NCBI RefSeq assembly: GCF_900230255.1
Contig: NZ_OCNJ01000001.1
Span: forward strand, 865,313-929,312
Source: Caenispirillum bisanense
GTDB taxonomy: Bacteria; Pseudomonadota; Alphaproteobacteria; Rhodospirillales; Rhodospirillaceae
Direction of reading: 5' to 3'
Length of the DNA stretch: 64,000 bases
This document shows positions 8,316-17,423 of the stretch, in pieces. Under the pieces are notes generated by a model that saw nothing but the letters and a program-made list of their open reading frames with translations, was not told the origin of the DNA and searched no databases. The position numbers and the translations under genes are program-made. Each line of letters opens with the position of its first letter. Positions within the stretch are counted from its first letter, which is position 1.

Positions 8316-9644
8316 ATGGTCGCCGCCGTCGCCGCCATCGGCGCCCTGCTTCTGTCCGTCGCCATCATGGTCACCGGCAACGGCCTGCAGACGACGCTCA
8401 TCACGGTGCGCGCCAACCTCGAAGGCTTCGACGCCACCCAGATCGGCCTGCTGGTGTCGAGTTACTACGCCGGCTTCGCCGCCGGGTGCCTGGTCAACCC
8501 GCACCTCGTGGCCCGCGTCGGGCACATCCGCACCTTCGCGGCGCTGGCCGCCATCGGGGCGGGCACGGCGCTCATCTATCCCATGGTGGTGGTGCCGTGG
8601 GTGTGGTGGCTGCTGCGGGCGCTGGCCGGCTTCGCCTTCGCCGGCCTCTATACGGTGATCGAGAGCTGGCTCAACGACCGCGCCACCAACCGCAATCGCG
8701 GCGGCCTGTTCAGCATCTATCGCGTGGTCGAGCTGTCGGCCTCCACGGGCGGCCTGCTGCTGCTGAACGCGGCGGCGCCGGAGGGCTTCCAGCTGTTCAG
8801 CATCGCCGCCCTGCTCATCGCGCTGGCGCTGGTGCCGGTGGCGGTGACGCGGGCGGTGGCGCCGGCGCCCATCGCGGCGGCGCGGCTGCGGCCGGGGCGG
8901 CTGTACCGCGCTTCGCCGCTCGGCGTCGTCGGCATCTTCCTGGTGGCGCTGGCCAATTCCGCCTACTGGGGCCTGACGCCGGTCTTCGTGCAGCGCATCG
9001 GCCACGGCATCGCCGAGGTCTCCTTCGTCATGGCGGCCCTGCTGGTGGGCGGTGCGGTGGCGCAGTACCCCATCGGCTGGCTGTCGGACCGCTTCGACCG
9101 CCGCACGGTGCTCATCACCGTCGCCGCCTTCGCGTCCATGGGTGGGGCGGCCATGGCGGCGGTGGCGCAGACCGACTCCTTCCCGGCGCTGCTCGGGGTG
9201 TCGGTGCTGTTCGGGGCGCTGACCATGCCGCTCTATTCGCTGCTCATCGCCCACACCAACGACTTCCTCGACCCCGGCGAGTTCGTCCAGGCGAGCGGCG
9301 GTCTGCTGCTGGTCTACGGCATCGGCGCGGTGATCGGGCCGACGCTCGGGTCGTGGGTGATGCTGGAGCGGCCGGCGTGGCTGCTGTTCTTCTATACGGC
9401 CGCCGTCCATGTGACGCTGGTGCTGTTCGGCCTGTGGCGCGCCACCCGCCGGCCGCCGCCGCCCGCCGAGGTGCAGGGCAGGTTCGCCGCGCCGCCGCCG
9501 CTGACCACGCCGCAGGGCTTCGAACTGGACCCGCGGGCGGAAGCCGCGGACGGGCCGGAGGCGGTGCTGACGCCGGTCGACGAACTGCCGCCGGCCGAGG
9601 TGGTGCGCCCGCCCGAGGATGACCGCGGCGTGAGCAATCCATGA
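8316..9644 (+). CDS. MFS transporter, YcaD-like
   Basis: The 442-aa protein has about 12 hydrophobic segments, as expected of a major facilitator permease in the inner membrane. GWLSDRFDRRTVLI near residue 255 is the family's loop motif between helices. The N-terminal half (GLQTTLITVRANLEGFDATQIG, then ARVGHIRTFAALA) resembles the YcaD subgroup, whose substrates are uncharacterised. The last 70 residues form a cytoplasmic proline- and alanine-rich tail. The start is the ATG after CGGGAGACTCC. No neighbouring gene indicates the substrate. Confidence 0.85.
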   Translation: MVAAVAAIGALLLSVAIMVTGNGLQTTLITVRANLEGFDATQIGLLVSSYYAGFAAGCLVNPHLVARVGHIRTFAALAAIGAGTALIYPMVVVPWVWWLLRALAGFAFAGLYTVIESWLNDRATNRNRGGLFSIYRVVELSASTGGLLLLNAAAPEGFQLFSIAALLIALALVPVAVTRAVAPAPIAAARLRPGRLYRASPLGVVGIFLVALANSAYWGLTPVFVQRIGHGIAEVSFVMAALLVGGAVAQYPIGWLSDRFDRRTVLITVAAFASMGGAAMAAVAQTDSFPALLGVSVLFGALTMPLYSLLIAHTNDFLDPGEFVQASGGLLLVYGIGAVIGPTLGSWVMLERPAWLLFFYTAAVHVTLVLFGLWRATRRPPPPAEVQGRFAAPPPLTTPQGFELDPRAEAADGPEAVLTPVDELPPAEVVRPPEDDRGVSNP

Positions 9645-9770
9645 CCAGGACCCTCCATCGGTGAACCCCGGGACCATCCTCCTCGTTTTCCTGGCATGAC
9701 ACGGGCCGGCGATCCTGGTCGCCGCACGGCGCTCGACCCGGCCCTCTGGATGATCGGAGGAGGTTTCATC

Positions 9771-10004
9771 ATGCGCAAGTTCATCGCCGCCACCGCCGTG
9801 TGCGCCAGCGTGCTGGGTCTCGCCGCCTGCGACGGCATGAGCCGTCAGGAGAAGTACGTGGGCGGCGGCGCCGCCGCCGGTGCCGCGGGCGGCGCCCTGC
9901 TGGGCGGCAGCGCCGGCGCCGCGGCTCTCGGCGGCCTGGCCGGTGCGGCCGGCGGCTACGCCGTCAACGAAGCGACCAAGGACGACGGCGAGCTGTTCGA
10001 CTGA
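9771..10004 (+). CDS. Small glycine-zipper lipoprotein
   Basis: A 77-aa protein with a strong ribosome-binding site (GGAGGAGG) before ATG 9771. The N-terminus is a lipoprotein signal with lipobox LAAC (Cys20). Residues 32-66 are a glycine-zipper segment of repeated GGGAAAG, GGALLGG and GGLAGAAGG, like the 17-kDa antigen/OsmB type of small envelope lipoproteins. The C-terminus is acidic. It is expected in the periplasmic face of the envelope; its role is unknown. It appears monocistronic and is followed by a terminator. Confidence 0.75.
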   Translation: MRKFIAATAVCASVLGLAACDGMSRQEKYVGGGAAAGAAGGALLGGSAGAAALGGLAGAAGGYAVNEATKDDGELFD

Positions 10005-10033
10005 TCTCGCTCCGTCGCCCTGCGGCGAACGGT

Positions 10034-10064
10034 CGGGCCGTCCTTTCGGGGGCGGCCCGTTTCG
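10034..10064 (+). terminator. Terminator after the small lipoprotein gene
   Basis: CGGGCCG (10034-10040) pairs with CGGCCCG (10053-10059), followed by TTTCGTG. The T-run is short but position and stem fit an intrinsic terminator. Confidence 0.65.
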
Positions 10065-10544
10065 TGTGTGCGGTGCATGGGCGTGATCGAATTCTCTGGT
10101 CCGCGCCCGCGCCGCGTGGCATGATCCTTTCGCCCCACACGAAGAATGGGGTTTATTAGAACGGTTGCGGCGGATCGGACGCCATAAAAACACAAGTCCG
10201 GCCGCCTGATCCCGAACGGGGGGATGAACGTCATGGCCAGCAGCACGGCCGGCCGCCTGTGTCGCGCGAACCGCGGCGGGCGCCCGGCAGGCTTCCGACA
10301 TCCTATGGCATGCCCATGCCGCCGCCGCGTGCGCGATCCTCGCGCCGGTGGCCGCGTCGGTCTGTTCTCCCGCCGCTCCTGAGTTTCCGCGCCGCCCCAT
10401 GGCGGATCGCGGTCCCGCGGCGTTGCGCCGCCGTTCGGCCCACGGACGGCGGTCCGGCGCGAAGGCCGGCCTTGCCGGAGGCCCCAAATCTGTTCGGGCC
10501 GGCCTTCTCCAGAGAGAGCAGTTAAGACTCCTTGATTACCCTGC
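10065..10544. other. Intergenic region without a confident gene
   Basis: Between the lipoprotein terminator and the next terminator lie about 480 bases with no recognisable coding gene. A 52-codon frame starts at ATG 10224 behind GGGGGG and encodes an arginine-rich peptide unlike any family I know. The terminator at 10545 ends transcription from something in this stretch, so a small RNA or short peptide gene is possible. AT-rich bases around 10151-10195 could hold its promoter, but no clean -35/-10 pair is visible. Confidence 0.4.
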
Positions 10545-10577
10545 GGGCGGTCCACGGGTTGGACCGCCCCTCTTTTT
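10545..10577 (+). terminator. Strong Rho-independent terminator upstream of asmA
   Basis: GGGCGGTCCA (10545-10554) pairs perfectly with TGGACCGCCC (10560-10569) around a 5-nt loop, followed by CTCTTTTT. It lies 90 bp before the asmA start with no annotated gene directly upstream. Confidence 0.85.
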
Positions 10578-10667
10578 CCCTACATCGCTTCCTACGGTTT
10601 CGGCCCGGGCCGAAGCCCGGTAGACTGCACGGAGCATGGAACGAATCGAGAAGCCGGGAGGCTGGTC

Positions 10668-13600
10668 GTGAAGAAGGTGTTGATCGGGGTCGCGGCCCTG
10701 CTGGTCGTGATCCTCGCCGTGGTGCTGATCGCGCCGTCGTTCATCGACTGGAACCGCTACCGCGGTGACCTGGCCGAGTGGGTGCGGACGCAGACCGGCC
10801 GCCAGCTCGACATCGCCGGCGGCCTGTCGCTCAGCATCCTGCCGGCGCCGACGCTGGTGGCGAGCGACGTCACCTTCGCCAACGACCCCGCGGGCTCTGC
10901 CGAGCACATGGTGCGCATGCAGGAGCTGGCGGTGCGCGTCGCCTTCGGGCCGTTGCTCGGCGGGCGTATCCAGGTGGAGTCCGTGCGCCTCGTGGAGCCC
11001 CGGCTGGTGCTGGAGATGCTGCCCGACGGCCGCGGCAACTGGACCTTCGACCGCCCGTCCGAGGCCACCGGCGGCCCGATGCCGCCGCCGCCGGGCGAAG
11101 CACCGGCCGGCGACGGCGCCGGCGGTGCGGCGGGCGACGGCTTCGCGGTGGCGCTCGAGAAGCTGACCATCGAAGACGGCAGCATCGTCTGGCGCGACGC
11201 CGCGGGCAGCGAGACGCGGGTGGAGCAGATCGCGGGCGACATCGCCGCCGAAAGCCTGCAGGGTCCGTTCTCCGGCGACCTCGCCATGACGCTGCGCGGC
11301 AGCCGGGTGACCGCCGAGTTGCGCACCGGCCGCTTCGCGCCGGAGGCCGCGTCGACGCCGCTCGGGCTGACGCTCGGCGTGCCCGACGCCGGCGGCACCG
11401 TCACCGTTCAGGGGCGCCTCGCGGGCATCGGCAGCGACCACGGTCCCATGGCCTTCACCGGCACCCTGACGGCCGAGAGCCCGTCGCTCGCCCGCACGCT
11501 GGCGGCGGTGCAGGGGGTGGAGCCGGCGCCGCCGCTGGATCGGGCCTTCCGCCTGGCCGGTACGCTGGCAGCCGCGCCCGACCGGGTGGCGCTCGACGGC
11601 ATGACGCTGCGCCTCGGCGAGACCGAGGGGTCGGGTGGTGCCTCGCTGACACTGGCCGCGCCGCCGCGCCTCGACGCCGCGCTGGCCTTCACCCGCATCG
11701 ACCTCGACACCCTTTTGCGCGAGGCCCGCGTCGAGGCGCCGGTGCAGACCGCCGCCACCACGCCGCCGCCGGCCCCGGCCGACATTTCGCCCACCCAGGC
11801 GGCCGCCGCCGAGCCCGTCGCCCCGGCCGTGCCCGGCGACCCCGCGCCGCCGACGCAGGCGCTGGTGCCGGCGCTGCCCGCCGATCTGGCCGGCAGCATC
11901 GACGTGACCGCCGACGTGGTCACCTGGAAGGGCGGCATCGTCCGCTCCGCCGCCGTCAGCGCCTCGCTGGCCGACGGTGAGGTGACGCTGAACGAGGCCC
12001 GCGCCCTGCTGCCCGGCAGTTCCGAGATCAACGCCTTCGGCTTCCTGGACACCCGCGCCGAGCCCGCCGCCATGGACGGCACGGTGGAACTGAAGTCGAG
12101 CAACCTGCGCGAGATGCTGGAGTGGCTCGGCGTCGACGTCGCCGCCGTGCCGGCCGACCGCCTGCGCCGCTTCGCCGTCACCGCCGCCCTGCAGGGCACC
12201 GCCGCGGACCTGACCCTGCCGAGCCTGGAGGGCGTGCTCGACCTCAGCCGCTTCCAGGGCGCCGCCGCCCTGCGTCCGCTGGCCGAGCGGCCGGCCTTCG
12301 GGCTGTCGCTGTCGCTCGACGCCCTCAACGTCGACGCCTACCTGCCGCGCGATGCGTCGCCGCCGGCGGCCGACCCCGCGCCGGCCCAGCCGGAGGGGCA
12401 GAGCGGGCCGACGGCTCCGGCCGCGCCGCCGCCGCTGCTGGCCGGGCTCGACGTGCTGCAGACCTTCGACGCCAACGTCAAGGCGCGCGCCGGGACGCTG
12501 ACGCTGCGTGGCGAGGACGTGCGCGACGCCCGCCTCGACGTCACCCTGCTGCAGGGCAAGGCCACCTTCGGCGAGACGGTGGTGGAAAACCTGGCGGGAT
12601 CGCGCGTCGCCGTGTCCGGCGGCCTGTCCGGCTTCGGCGGGGCGCCGCGCTTCGACGGCCTGACCCTGTCCCTGCGCAGCGACGACCCGGCGCCGCTCGC
12701 CCGCGTGCTCGACCTCGACCTGCCGGCGGCCGTGCGCCAGGCGGCGCCGCTGGCGCTGTCGGCGACGCTGACCGGCGACCTGACGGCGCTGCAGGTGCAG
12801 ACCACCAACCGCCTCGCCGGCGGCACCATGACCGCCGAGGGTTCGGTCTCGGACGTCACCGGCACGCCGGCCGTCGACCTGACCGTCGCCGCCAATCACG
12901 ACGATCTGGTCGGCCTCGTGCGCCGCCTCGGCATCGCCTACGAGCCGCAGGGCGGCAAGGGGCTCGGCCCGCTGGCGCTGACCGGCCGCCTCACCGGCGG
13001 CGCGCAGAGCGTCACCCTGGCGGACCTGAGCCTGCGCGCCGGGCCGAGCAGGCTGACGGGCGAGGTGACGGTGACGCCGGGCGAGGCGGTGCCGACGGTG
13101 GTGGCGCGCCTCGCCGCCGACACACTGCCCGTCGGTGCCTTCCTGCCGGCCGAGCGGCGGGCGGCGGTGGAGCGGCTGGTGGGCGGCATCGTCCCCGCCG
13201 CCTTCGTGTTGCCGACGGTGGAGCCGGCCGCGGGCCTGCCGGTGACGGACGCCCAGGCGGCGGCGCCGCGGTGGTCGCGCGAGCCCATCGATCTCGGCGC
13301 CCTGGACGCCGTGACGCTGGATCTGTCGCTGACGGCCGGCCAGATCCTCTACGACCGCTGGCGCCTGTCCGACGCCGCGCTCACCGCCCGCATGGCCGAC
13401 GGCGCGCTGGCGGTGCCCGAGCTGACGGGCGCCCTGTTCGGCGGGCCGCTGCGCCTGTCGGCCACCGTCGCCCGCACGCCGGAGGGGGCGGTGCGCCTCG
13501 ACCTGGATACGGCGCTGCAACAGATGGACGTCGGCGCGGCCCTGGATGCCTTGCAGGGCGAGCGGGCGGCCCGCGGGCGCATGGACTTCCGCGCCACCGT

Positions 13601-14243
13601 CGCCACCACCGGCGCCAGCGAGGCCGCCCTGGTTGCCGGGCTGGGCGGGCAGGGGGCTCTGGCGTTGTCGAAGGTGGACATGCGGCGGGTGGAGAAGGCC
13701 GGCGGCTCGGCGCTGGCCGCTCTGCTGGCGCCGCTGCGGGCGCTCGACCGATTGGCCGGCGTGGTCGGCGGCGGCAGCTATGGCGTCGACGTGCGCGGCG
13801 ACTTCGCGGTGGAGCAGGGGGTGGTGCGCTTCACGCCGCAGAGCCCGCTGACCATCGCCTCCAACCTCTATTCCGGCAGCCTGCACGGCGCTGCCGCCCT
13901 GCCGGCCTGGACGGTGGATGCGGAAGGCGAGGTGCGGCTGTCGCAGAACGCCCTGACGGCCCTGCTCGGCAACCGCGTCAAGCTGCCGGAGGTGGTGCCG
14001 GTGGCGCTGTCCGGCCCGCTCGACAGCCCGAACGTGAAGATCGGCGCCGGCCGTGGTACCGATGCCTCACCGGCGCCGACGCCCGATCAGGCGGTCGACG
14101 CCCTGAAGCAGGTGCTGACGGAAGAACTCGGCGGCCAAAAGGACGAGGCCGCGCCCGCCGACCCGGCGCAGGGCGACCAGCCGGCCGCGCCGAAGCCCGA
14201 GAAGGTGCTGCGCGACACCCTCAAGAACCTGTTGTTCCAGTAG
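10668..14243 (+). CDS. asmA: AsmA-family envelope protein
   Basis: The 1191-aa protein starts at GTG 10668 behind CGGGAGG. An N-terminal membrane helix (residues 4-25) is followed by the AsmA signature WNRYRGDLAEWVRTQTGRQL and by long stretches of repeated beta-rich segments, with proline/alanine linkers around residues 140 and 365-400. AsmA-like proteins are inner-membrane anchored, lie in the periplasm, and are thought to help move phospholipids or maintain the outer membrane. Its length is well above E. coli AsmA (about 617 aa) and closer to the larger alphaproteobacterial paralogues. The stop codon is one base from the stop of the convergent dsbA-like gene. Confidence 0.88.
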   Translation: MKKVLIGVAALLVVILAVVLIAPSFIDWNRYRGDLAEWVRTQTGRQLDIAGGLSLSILPAPTLVASDVTFANDPAGSAEHMVRMQELAVRVAFGPLLGGRIQVESVRLVEPRLVLEMLPDGRGNWTFDRPSEATGGPMPPPPGEAPAGDGAGGAAGDGFAVALEKLTIEDGSIVWRDAAGSETRVEQIAGDIAAESLQGPFSGDLAMTLRGSRVTAELRTGRFAPEAASTPLGLTLGVPDAGGTVTVQGRLAGIGSDHGPMAFTGTLTAESPSLARTLAAVQGVEPAPPLDRAFRLAGTLAAAPDRVALDGMTLRLGETEGSGGASLTLAAPPRLDAALAFTRIDLDTLLREARVEAPVQTAATTPPPAPADISPTQAAAAEPVAPAVPGDPAPPTQALVPALPADLAGSIDVTADVVTWKGGIVRSAAVSASLADGEVTLNEARALLPGSSEINAFGFLDTRAEPAAMDGTVELKSSNLREMLEWLGVDVAAVPADRLRRFAVTAALQGTAADLTLPSLEGVLDLSRFQGAAALRPLAERPAFGLSLSLDALNVDAYLPRDASPPAADPAPAQPEGQSGPTAPAAPPPLLAGLDVLQTFDANVKARAGTLTLRGEDVRDARLDVTLLQGKATFGETVVENLAGSRVAVSGGLSGFGGAPRFDGLTLSLRSDDPAPLARVLDLDLPAAVRQAAPLALSATLTGDLTALQVQTTNRLAGGTMTAEGSVSDVTGTPAVDLTVAANHDDLVGLVRRLGIAYEPQGGKGLGPLALTGRLTGGAQSVTLADLSLRAGPSRLTGEVTVTPGEAVPTVVARLAADTLPVGAFLPAERRAAVERLVGGIVPAAFVLPTVEPAAGLPVTDAQAAAPRWSREPIDLGALDAVTLDLSLTAGQILYDRWRLSDAALTARMADGALAVPELTGALFGGPLRLSATVARTPEGAVRLDLDTALQQMDVGAALDALQGERAARGRMDFRATVATTGASEAALVAGLGGQGALALSKVDMRRVEKAGGSALAALLAPLRALDRLAGVVGGGSYGVDVRGDFAVEQGVVRFTPQSPLTIASNLYSGSLHGAAALPAWTVDAEGEVRLSQNALTALLGNRVKLPEVVPVALSGPLDSPNVKIGAGRGTDASPAPTPDQAVDALKQVLTEELGGQKDEAAPADPAQGDQPAAPKPEKVLRDTLKNLLFQ

Positions 14244-14244
14244 G

Positions 14245-14922
14245 TTACAGCGCGTCCTTGCCGGCGCGGGCGCCCGCCACCAGCTCGGCGAGGCCCGCCT
14301 TGTCGAGCCCGCCGGGCACCACGTAGTTGCCGATCAGGAAGCCCGGCGTGCCTTGCAGGCCCATGAGGATGGCCTCGCGCGCCGCCTCCGCCAGGGCGGC
14401 GTCCACCTCGGCGCGGCGGGCCTGCAGGTCGGCGTCGGCGCGGGCGAGGTCGAGGCCGGCCTCCGCCGCCGCCGCGCGCACGCCGTCACGGTTCAGGCGG
14501 CCCGACAGGCCCATGAAGGCCTCGTGCACCGGGTCGTAGCGGTTCTGCCAACGGGCCGCCATGGCCAGTTCGGCGGCGTGTTCAGAGCCGGCGCCGAAGA
14601 TGGGCCAGTGCTTGTGGACCAGCCGGATGCCGCCGTCTTCCTCCACCAGGGCCTTCACGTCAGGATGCACCTGCCGGCACACCGGGCACTGGTAGTCGAA
14701 GAACTCGACGATGGTCACGTCGCCCAGCGGATTGCCGGTGACGATGCCGCTGGCGCTGTCGGCGATCCTGGCCGGCGTGAGCGGCTCGGTGCCCTCGACG
14801 ATGACACCCGCCGCCGTCGCCGGCCCGCCGGAGGTGATCCAGCCGAGGGTGGCGAGGCCGACGCCGCCGGCGACGAACAGCCCGGCGGCGGCGAGGGCGG
14901 CGTGGCGGACGATGGGGGGCAT
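14245..14922 (-). CDS. DsbA-like periplasmic thiol oxidoreductase
   Basis: The start at 14922 is chosen because it is preceded by CAGGAGCCC and opens directly into an N-terminal hydrophobic signal/anchor (residues 8-30). The 225-aa protein contains the redox pair CPVC at residues 79-82, inside VEFFDYQCPVC, and the cis-proline motif QGTPGFLIG near residue 190. This is the com1/DsbA-like thioredoxin fold family that oxidises or isomerises disulphides in the periplasm. No DsbB or ScsB partner is adjacent. It is convergent with asmA, with a single base between the stops. Confidence 0.87.
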   Translation of the reverse strand: MPPIVRHAALAAAGLFVAGGVGLATLGWITSGGPATAAGVIVEGTEPLTPARIADSASGIVTGNPLGDVTIVEFFDYQCPVCRQVHPDVKALVEEDGGIRLVHKHWPIFGAGSEHAAELAMAARWQNRYDPVHEAFMGLSGRLNRDGVRAAAAEAGLDLARADADLQARRAEVDAALAEAAREAILMGLQGTPGFLIGNYVVPGGLDKAGLAELVAGARAGKDAL

Positions 14923-15080
14923 GATGGGCTCCTGAACAGGCACTCGGGGCTTGGGTGTGCCCACCCTAACGCGCGGCCGGGCGGCGGAGCGACCGCCCCG
15001 GCCGTTGCTGACGGGAACGTGATCGCCCCGCTATGCTGGCGGTGCGCGGCAGACACCAGAGGCAGAAGGAGGCAGCAGCC

Positions 15081-15845
15081 ATGCTCACACCGCTCACCGG
15101 CCGCAGCGTCGTGGTCACCGGCGCCAGCAAGGGGATCGGCCGCGCCGTGGCGCAGGCCTGCGGGCGCCAGGGCGCCAAGGTGTTGGTGGTGGCGCGCTCG
15201 GCCGATGCCGCCGCCGAAGCCTGCGACGGCATCATCGCCGAGGGCGGCACCGCCCGCCCGCTCGCCGCCGACATGCGCGACCCGGCGGCCGTGCAGGCCA
15301 TGGCCGACTATGCGGCGCGCGAGTTCGGCGGCATCGACGCCGTGGTCGCCAATGCCGGCATCTACCCGACCGCCTTCCTCGACGACATGACGGTGGAGCA
15401 GTGGGACGACATGAGCGCCGTGAACCTGCGCGGCATGTTCCTGACGGTGAAGAGCTGCCTGCCGCACCTGCGTGCCTCCGACCAGGGGCGCATCGTGCTC
15501 ATGTCGTCCATCACCGGGCCGATCACCGGCAACCCGGGCGACAGCCACTACGCCGCCACCAAGGCCGGAATGCTGGGGTTCATGCGCAGCGCGGCGCTGG
15601 AGCTGGCGGGCGACGGGGTGACGGTGAACGCGATCCTGCCCGGCAACATCGCGACGGAAGGGCTCGAGGATCTCGGCGACGATTACCTGGCGCGCATGGC
15701 GGCCTCGGTGCCGCTCGGCGCCCTGGGGGAGCCGGAGGACATCGCCCATGCGGTGCTGTTCCTGCTGTCGCGGGAAGCGCGCTACATCACCGGCCAGACG
15801 CTGGTGGTCGACGGCGGCCAGACCCTGCCCGAGGCGCGGGCCTGA
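15081..15845 (+). CDS. Short-chain dehydrogenase/reductase (FabG-like)
   Basis: The 254-aa classical SDR starts at ATG 15081 behind AAGGAGG. The cofactor motif TGASKGIG is at residues 13-20, the structural NAG near 90, and the catalytic Ser-Tyr-Lys set in SSITG and HYAATK. The C-terminus ends in the common GQTLVVDGGQTLPEA. Alternating NADP preference is suggested by the ARS sequence after the second beta strand. The fold resembles 3-oxoacyl-ACP reductases, but FabG function is not implied since no fatty acid genes lie nearby. Substrate unknown. Confidence 0.85.
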   Translation: MLTPLTGRSVVVTGASKGIGRAVAQACGRQGAKVLVVARSADAAAEACDGIIAEGGTARPLAADMRDPAAVQAMADYAAREFGGIDAVVANAGIYPTAFLDDMTVEQWDDMSAVNLRGMFLTVKSCLPHLRASDQGRIVLMSSITGPITGNPGDSHYAATKAGMLGFMRSAALELAGDGVTVNAILPGNIATEGLEDLGDDYLARMAASVPLGALGEPEDIAHAVLFLLSREARYITGQTLVVDGGQTLPEARA

Positions 15846-15872
15846 CCGCCGCCGACCGGCCGTGCGTCGTGG

Positions 15873-16079
15873 TCAGTCGAAGGCGACGCCGGGGCGCACG
15901 CCCATCTTCTTCAGGACGATGGCGAGCGGGCAGAAGCCGGTGAAGGCGGCCTGCAGCATGTTGAGGCCGACGAAGCCGGTGATCCACAGCGCCCAGGTGA
16001 GGCCGCCGAACAGGGCGGCGGCGACGGTGACGAGGACGACGGTACCGGCGAAAGCCATGACGACACGATCGATGGACAT
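15873..16079 (-). CDS. DUF2892 (YgaP-type) inner-membrane protein
   Basis: A 68-aa protein with two hydrophobic segments (about residues 8-27 and 30-50) and the conserved [14 protein letters not shown] end typical of DUF2892. Members often occur beside, or fused to, rhodanese and sulfide-oxidation proteins. It is 24 bp downstream of the sulfide:quinone oxidoreductase gene on the same strand and presumably the last gene of that operon. The FCPL cysteine may be functional. The exact role is not known. Confidence 0.82.
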   Translation of the reverse strand: MSIDRVVMAFAGTVVLVTVAAALFGGLTWALWITGFVGLNMLQAAFTGFCPLAIVLKKMGVRPGVAFD

Positions 16080-16103
16080 GATACGAAGGCTCCTGGTGAA
16101 AGA

Positions 16104-17423
16104 TTACTTGGCCTCGCGCTCCAGCATCGCCATCTCGGGCTTGGGGATCTGCTTTCCCTTCAGCTTGTCGATGCCGAGCGTGCGGAGCACGTATTTCTCG
16201 TAGACGGGTTCGGACACTCCCTTGCGCACCTTGCGCAGGAAGTACTTCTCGAAGGCGATCTTGGCGAGGTGCACCCACCAGCCTTCGGAGAACCAGTTGA
16301 CGTTGCGCGGCGGAATCTGCGGCAGGGCGACGAAGGCGGCGCCGCTGTCGCCGAAATCGGCGAGGCAGATGGCGTTCCACGTCGCCTCGCGCTCCGGTTC
16401 CCGGCCGTGGATCAGGGCGGCGATGTTGTGGGCGGTCGCCGTGACCATGCTTTCGATCATGTAGCCGGTCTTCGGCACGCCGACGGGCACCGGCGTCGAC
16501 TCCACGGGCGGGATGGCGACGCAGACGCCGACGGCGAAGATGTTGCGGAAGGTGGGGTTGCGCTGGTGCTTGTCGACCAGCACGAAGCCGCGTGGGTTGA
16601 CCAGCCCCTCGATCCCCCGCACGGCGCCGATGCCGCGGAAGGCGGGCAGCATCATCGAATACTTGAAGGGCAGGGTATGGCGCTTCTTCTCGGCGCCCTC
16701 CTCGTCGCATTCGACGACGTGCATGACGCCGTCCTCCACCTTCTCTACCTTGGCGTTGCAGATCCACTTGATGTGGCGGCTGCGCAGGATGCTTTCGATC
16801 ATGCCCTTGCTGTCGCCGACACCGCCGAGGCCGAGGTGCCCGACGTAGGGCTCCGCCGTGACGAAGGTCATGGGCACGTCGGCGCGCACCTTGCGGCGGC
16901 GCAGGTCGGTGTCCATGATCATGGCGAACTCGTAGGCGGGGCCGTAGCAGCTGGCGCCCTGCGCGGCGCCGACCACGATCGGGCCGGGGTCGGCGCAGAA
17001 CCGCTCCCACGCTTCGGCGGCATGGGCGGCGTGGTCGACGTGGCAGATGGATTGGGTGTGGCCAGCGGGGCCGAGGCCCGGCACCTCGTCGAAGGCCAGC
17101 TCGGGCCCCGTGGCGATGACCAGGTAGTCGTAGGCGAGGCTGGTGCCGTCGCCCAGCTCCAGCCGGTTTTCCTGCGGCACGACGCGAGTGACGCCGGCGG
17201 CGGAGAAGCCGATGCCCTTCTTTTCCAGCAGCGGCGCCAGCTCGATTTCGATGTCCTGCCGCTTGCGCCAGTTCACCGCCACCCAGGGGTTGGACGGCAC
17301 GAAGTGGAACGTCGGCTGGTTGGACACCACCGTCACACGGTCGCCGTGCTTCAGCTCCTGCTTCATCTCGTAGGCCATGGGGATGCCCCCGATGCCCGCG
17401 CCCATGATGACCACGTGTGTCAT
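16104..17423 (-). CDS. sqr: Sulfide:quinone oxidoreductase
   Basis: The 439-aa flavoprotein starts at ATG 17423, overlapping the regulator stop in an ATGA. An N-terminal FAD-binding motif is VIMGAGIGGIP. Three cysteines occur at 127 (QSICHVDHA), 159 (GASCYGP) and 301 (VGVCVAIPP); the first and second sit at spacings matching Cys127 and Cys159 of the Rhodobacter capsulatus enzyme, and the third matches its redox Cys near the C-terminus. It should oxidise sulfide to polysulfide or persulfide and pass electrons to quinone. The C-terminal tail has amphipathic segments (FSEGWWVHLAKIAFEKYF) suited to membrane attachment. The gene context (SqrR-like repressor, DUF2892) supports sulfide detoxification. 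Confidence 0.92.
   Translation of the reverse strand: MTHVVIMGAGIGGIPMAYEMKQELKHGDRVTVVSNQPTFHFVPSNPWVAVNWRKRQDIEIELAPLLEKKGIGFSAAGVTRVVPQENRLELGDGTSLAYDYLVIATGPELAFDEVPGLGPAGHTQSICHVDHAAHAAEAWERFCADPGPIVVGAAQGASCYGPAYEFAMIMDTDLRRRKVRADVPMTFVTAEPYVGHLGLGGVGDSKGMIESILRSRHIKWICNAKVEKVEDGVMHVVECDEEGAEKKRHTLPFKYSMMLPAFRGIGAVRGIEGLVNPRGFVLVDKHQRNPTFRNIFAVGVCVAIPPVESTPVPVGVPKTGYMIESMVTATAHNIAALIHGREPEREATWNAICLADFGDSGAAFVALPQIPPRNVNWFSEGWWVHLAKIAFEKYFLRKVRKGVSEPVYEKYVLRTLGIDKLKGKQIPKPEMAMLEREAK

Noticed and set aside
10536..13886. Large minus-strand open frame opposite asmA
   Set aside because: Arg/Gln/His-rich low-complexity translation with no signal or domain; asmA on the plus strand explains the region.
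15081..15845. FabG (fatty acid synthesis) for the SDR
   Set aside because: Similarity is at the level of the general SDR fold; no fab genes are nearby and FabG-specific context is missing.
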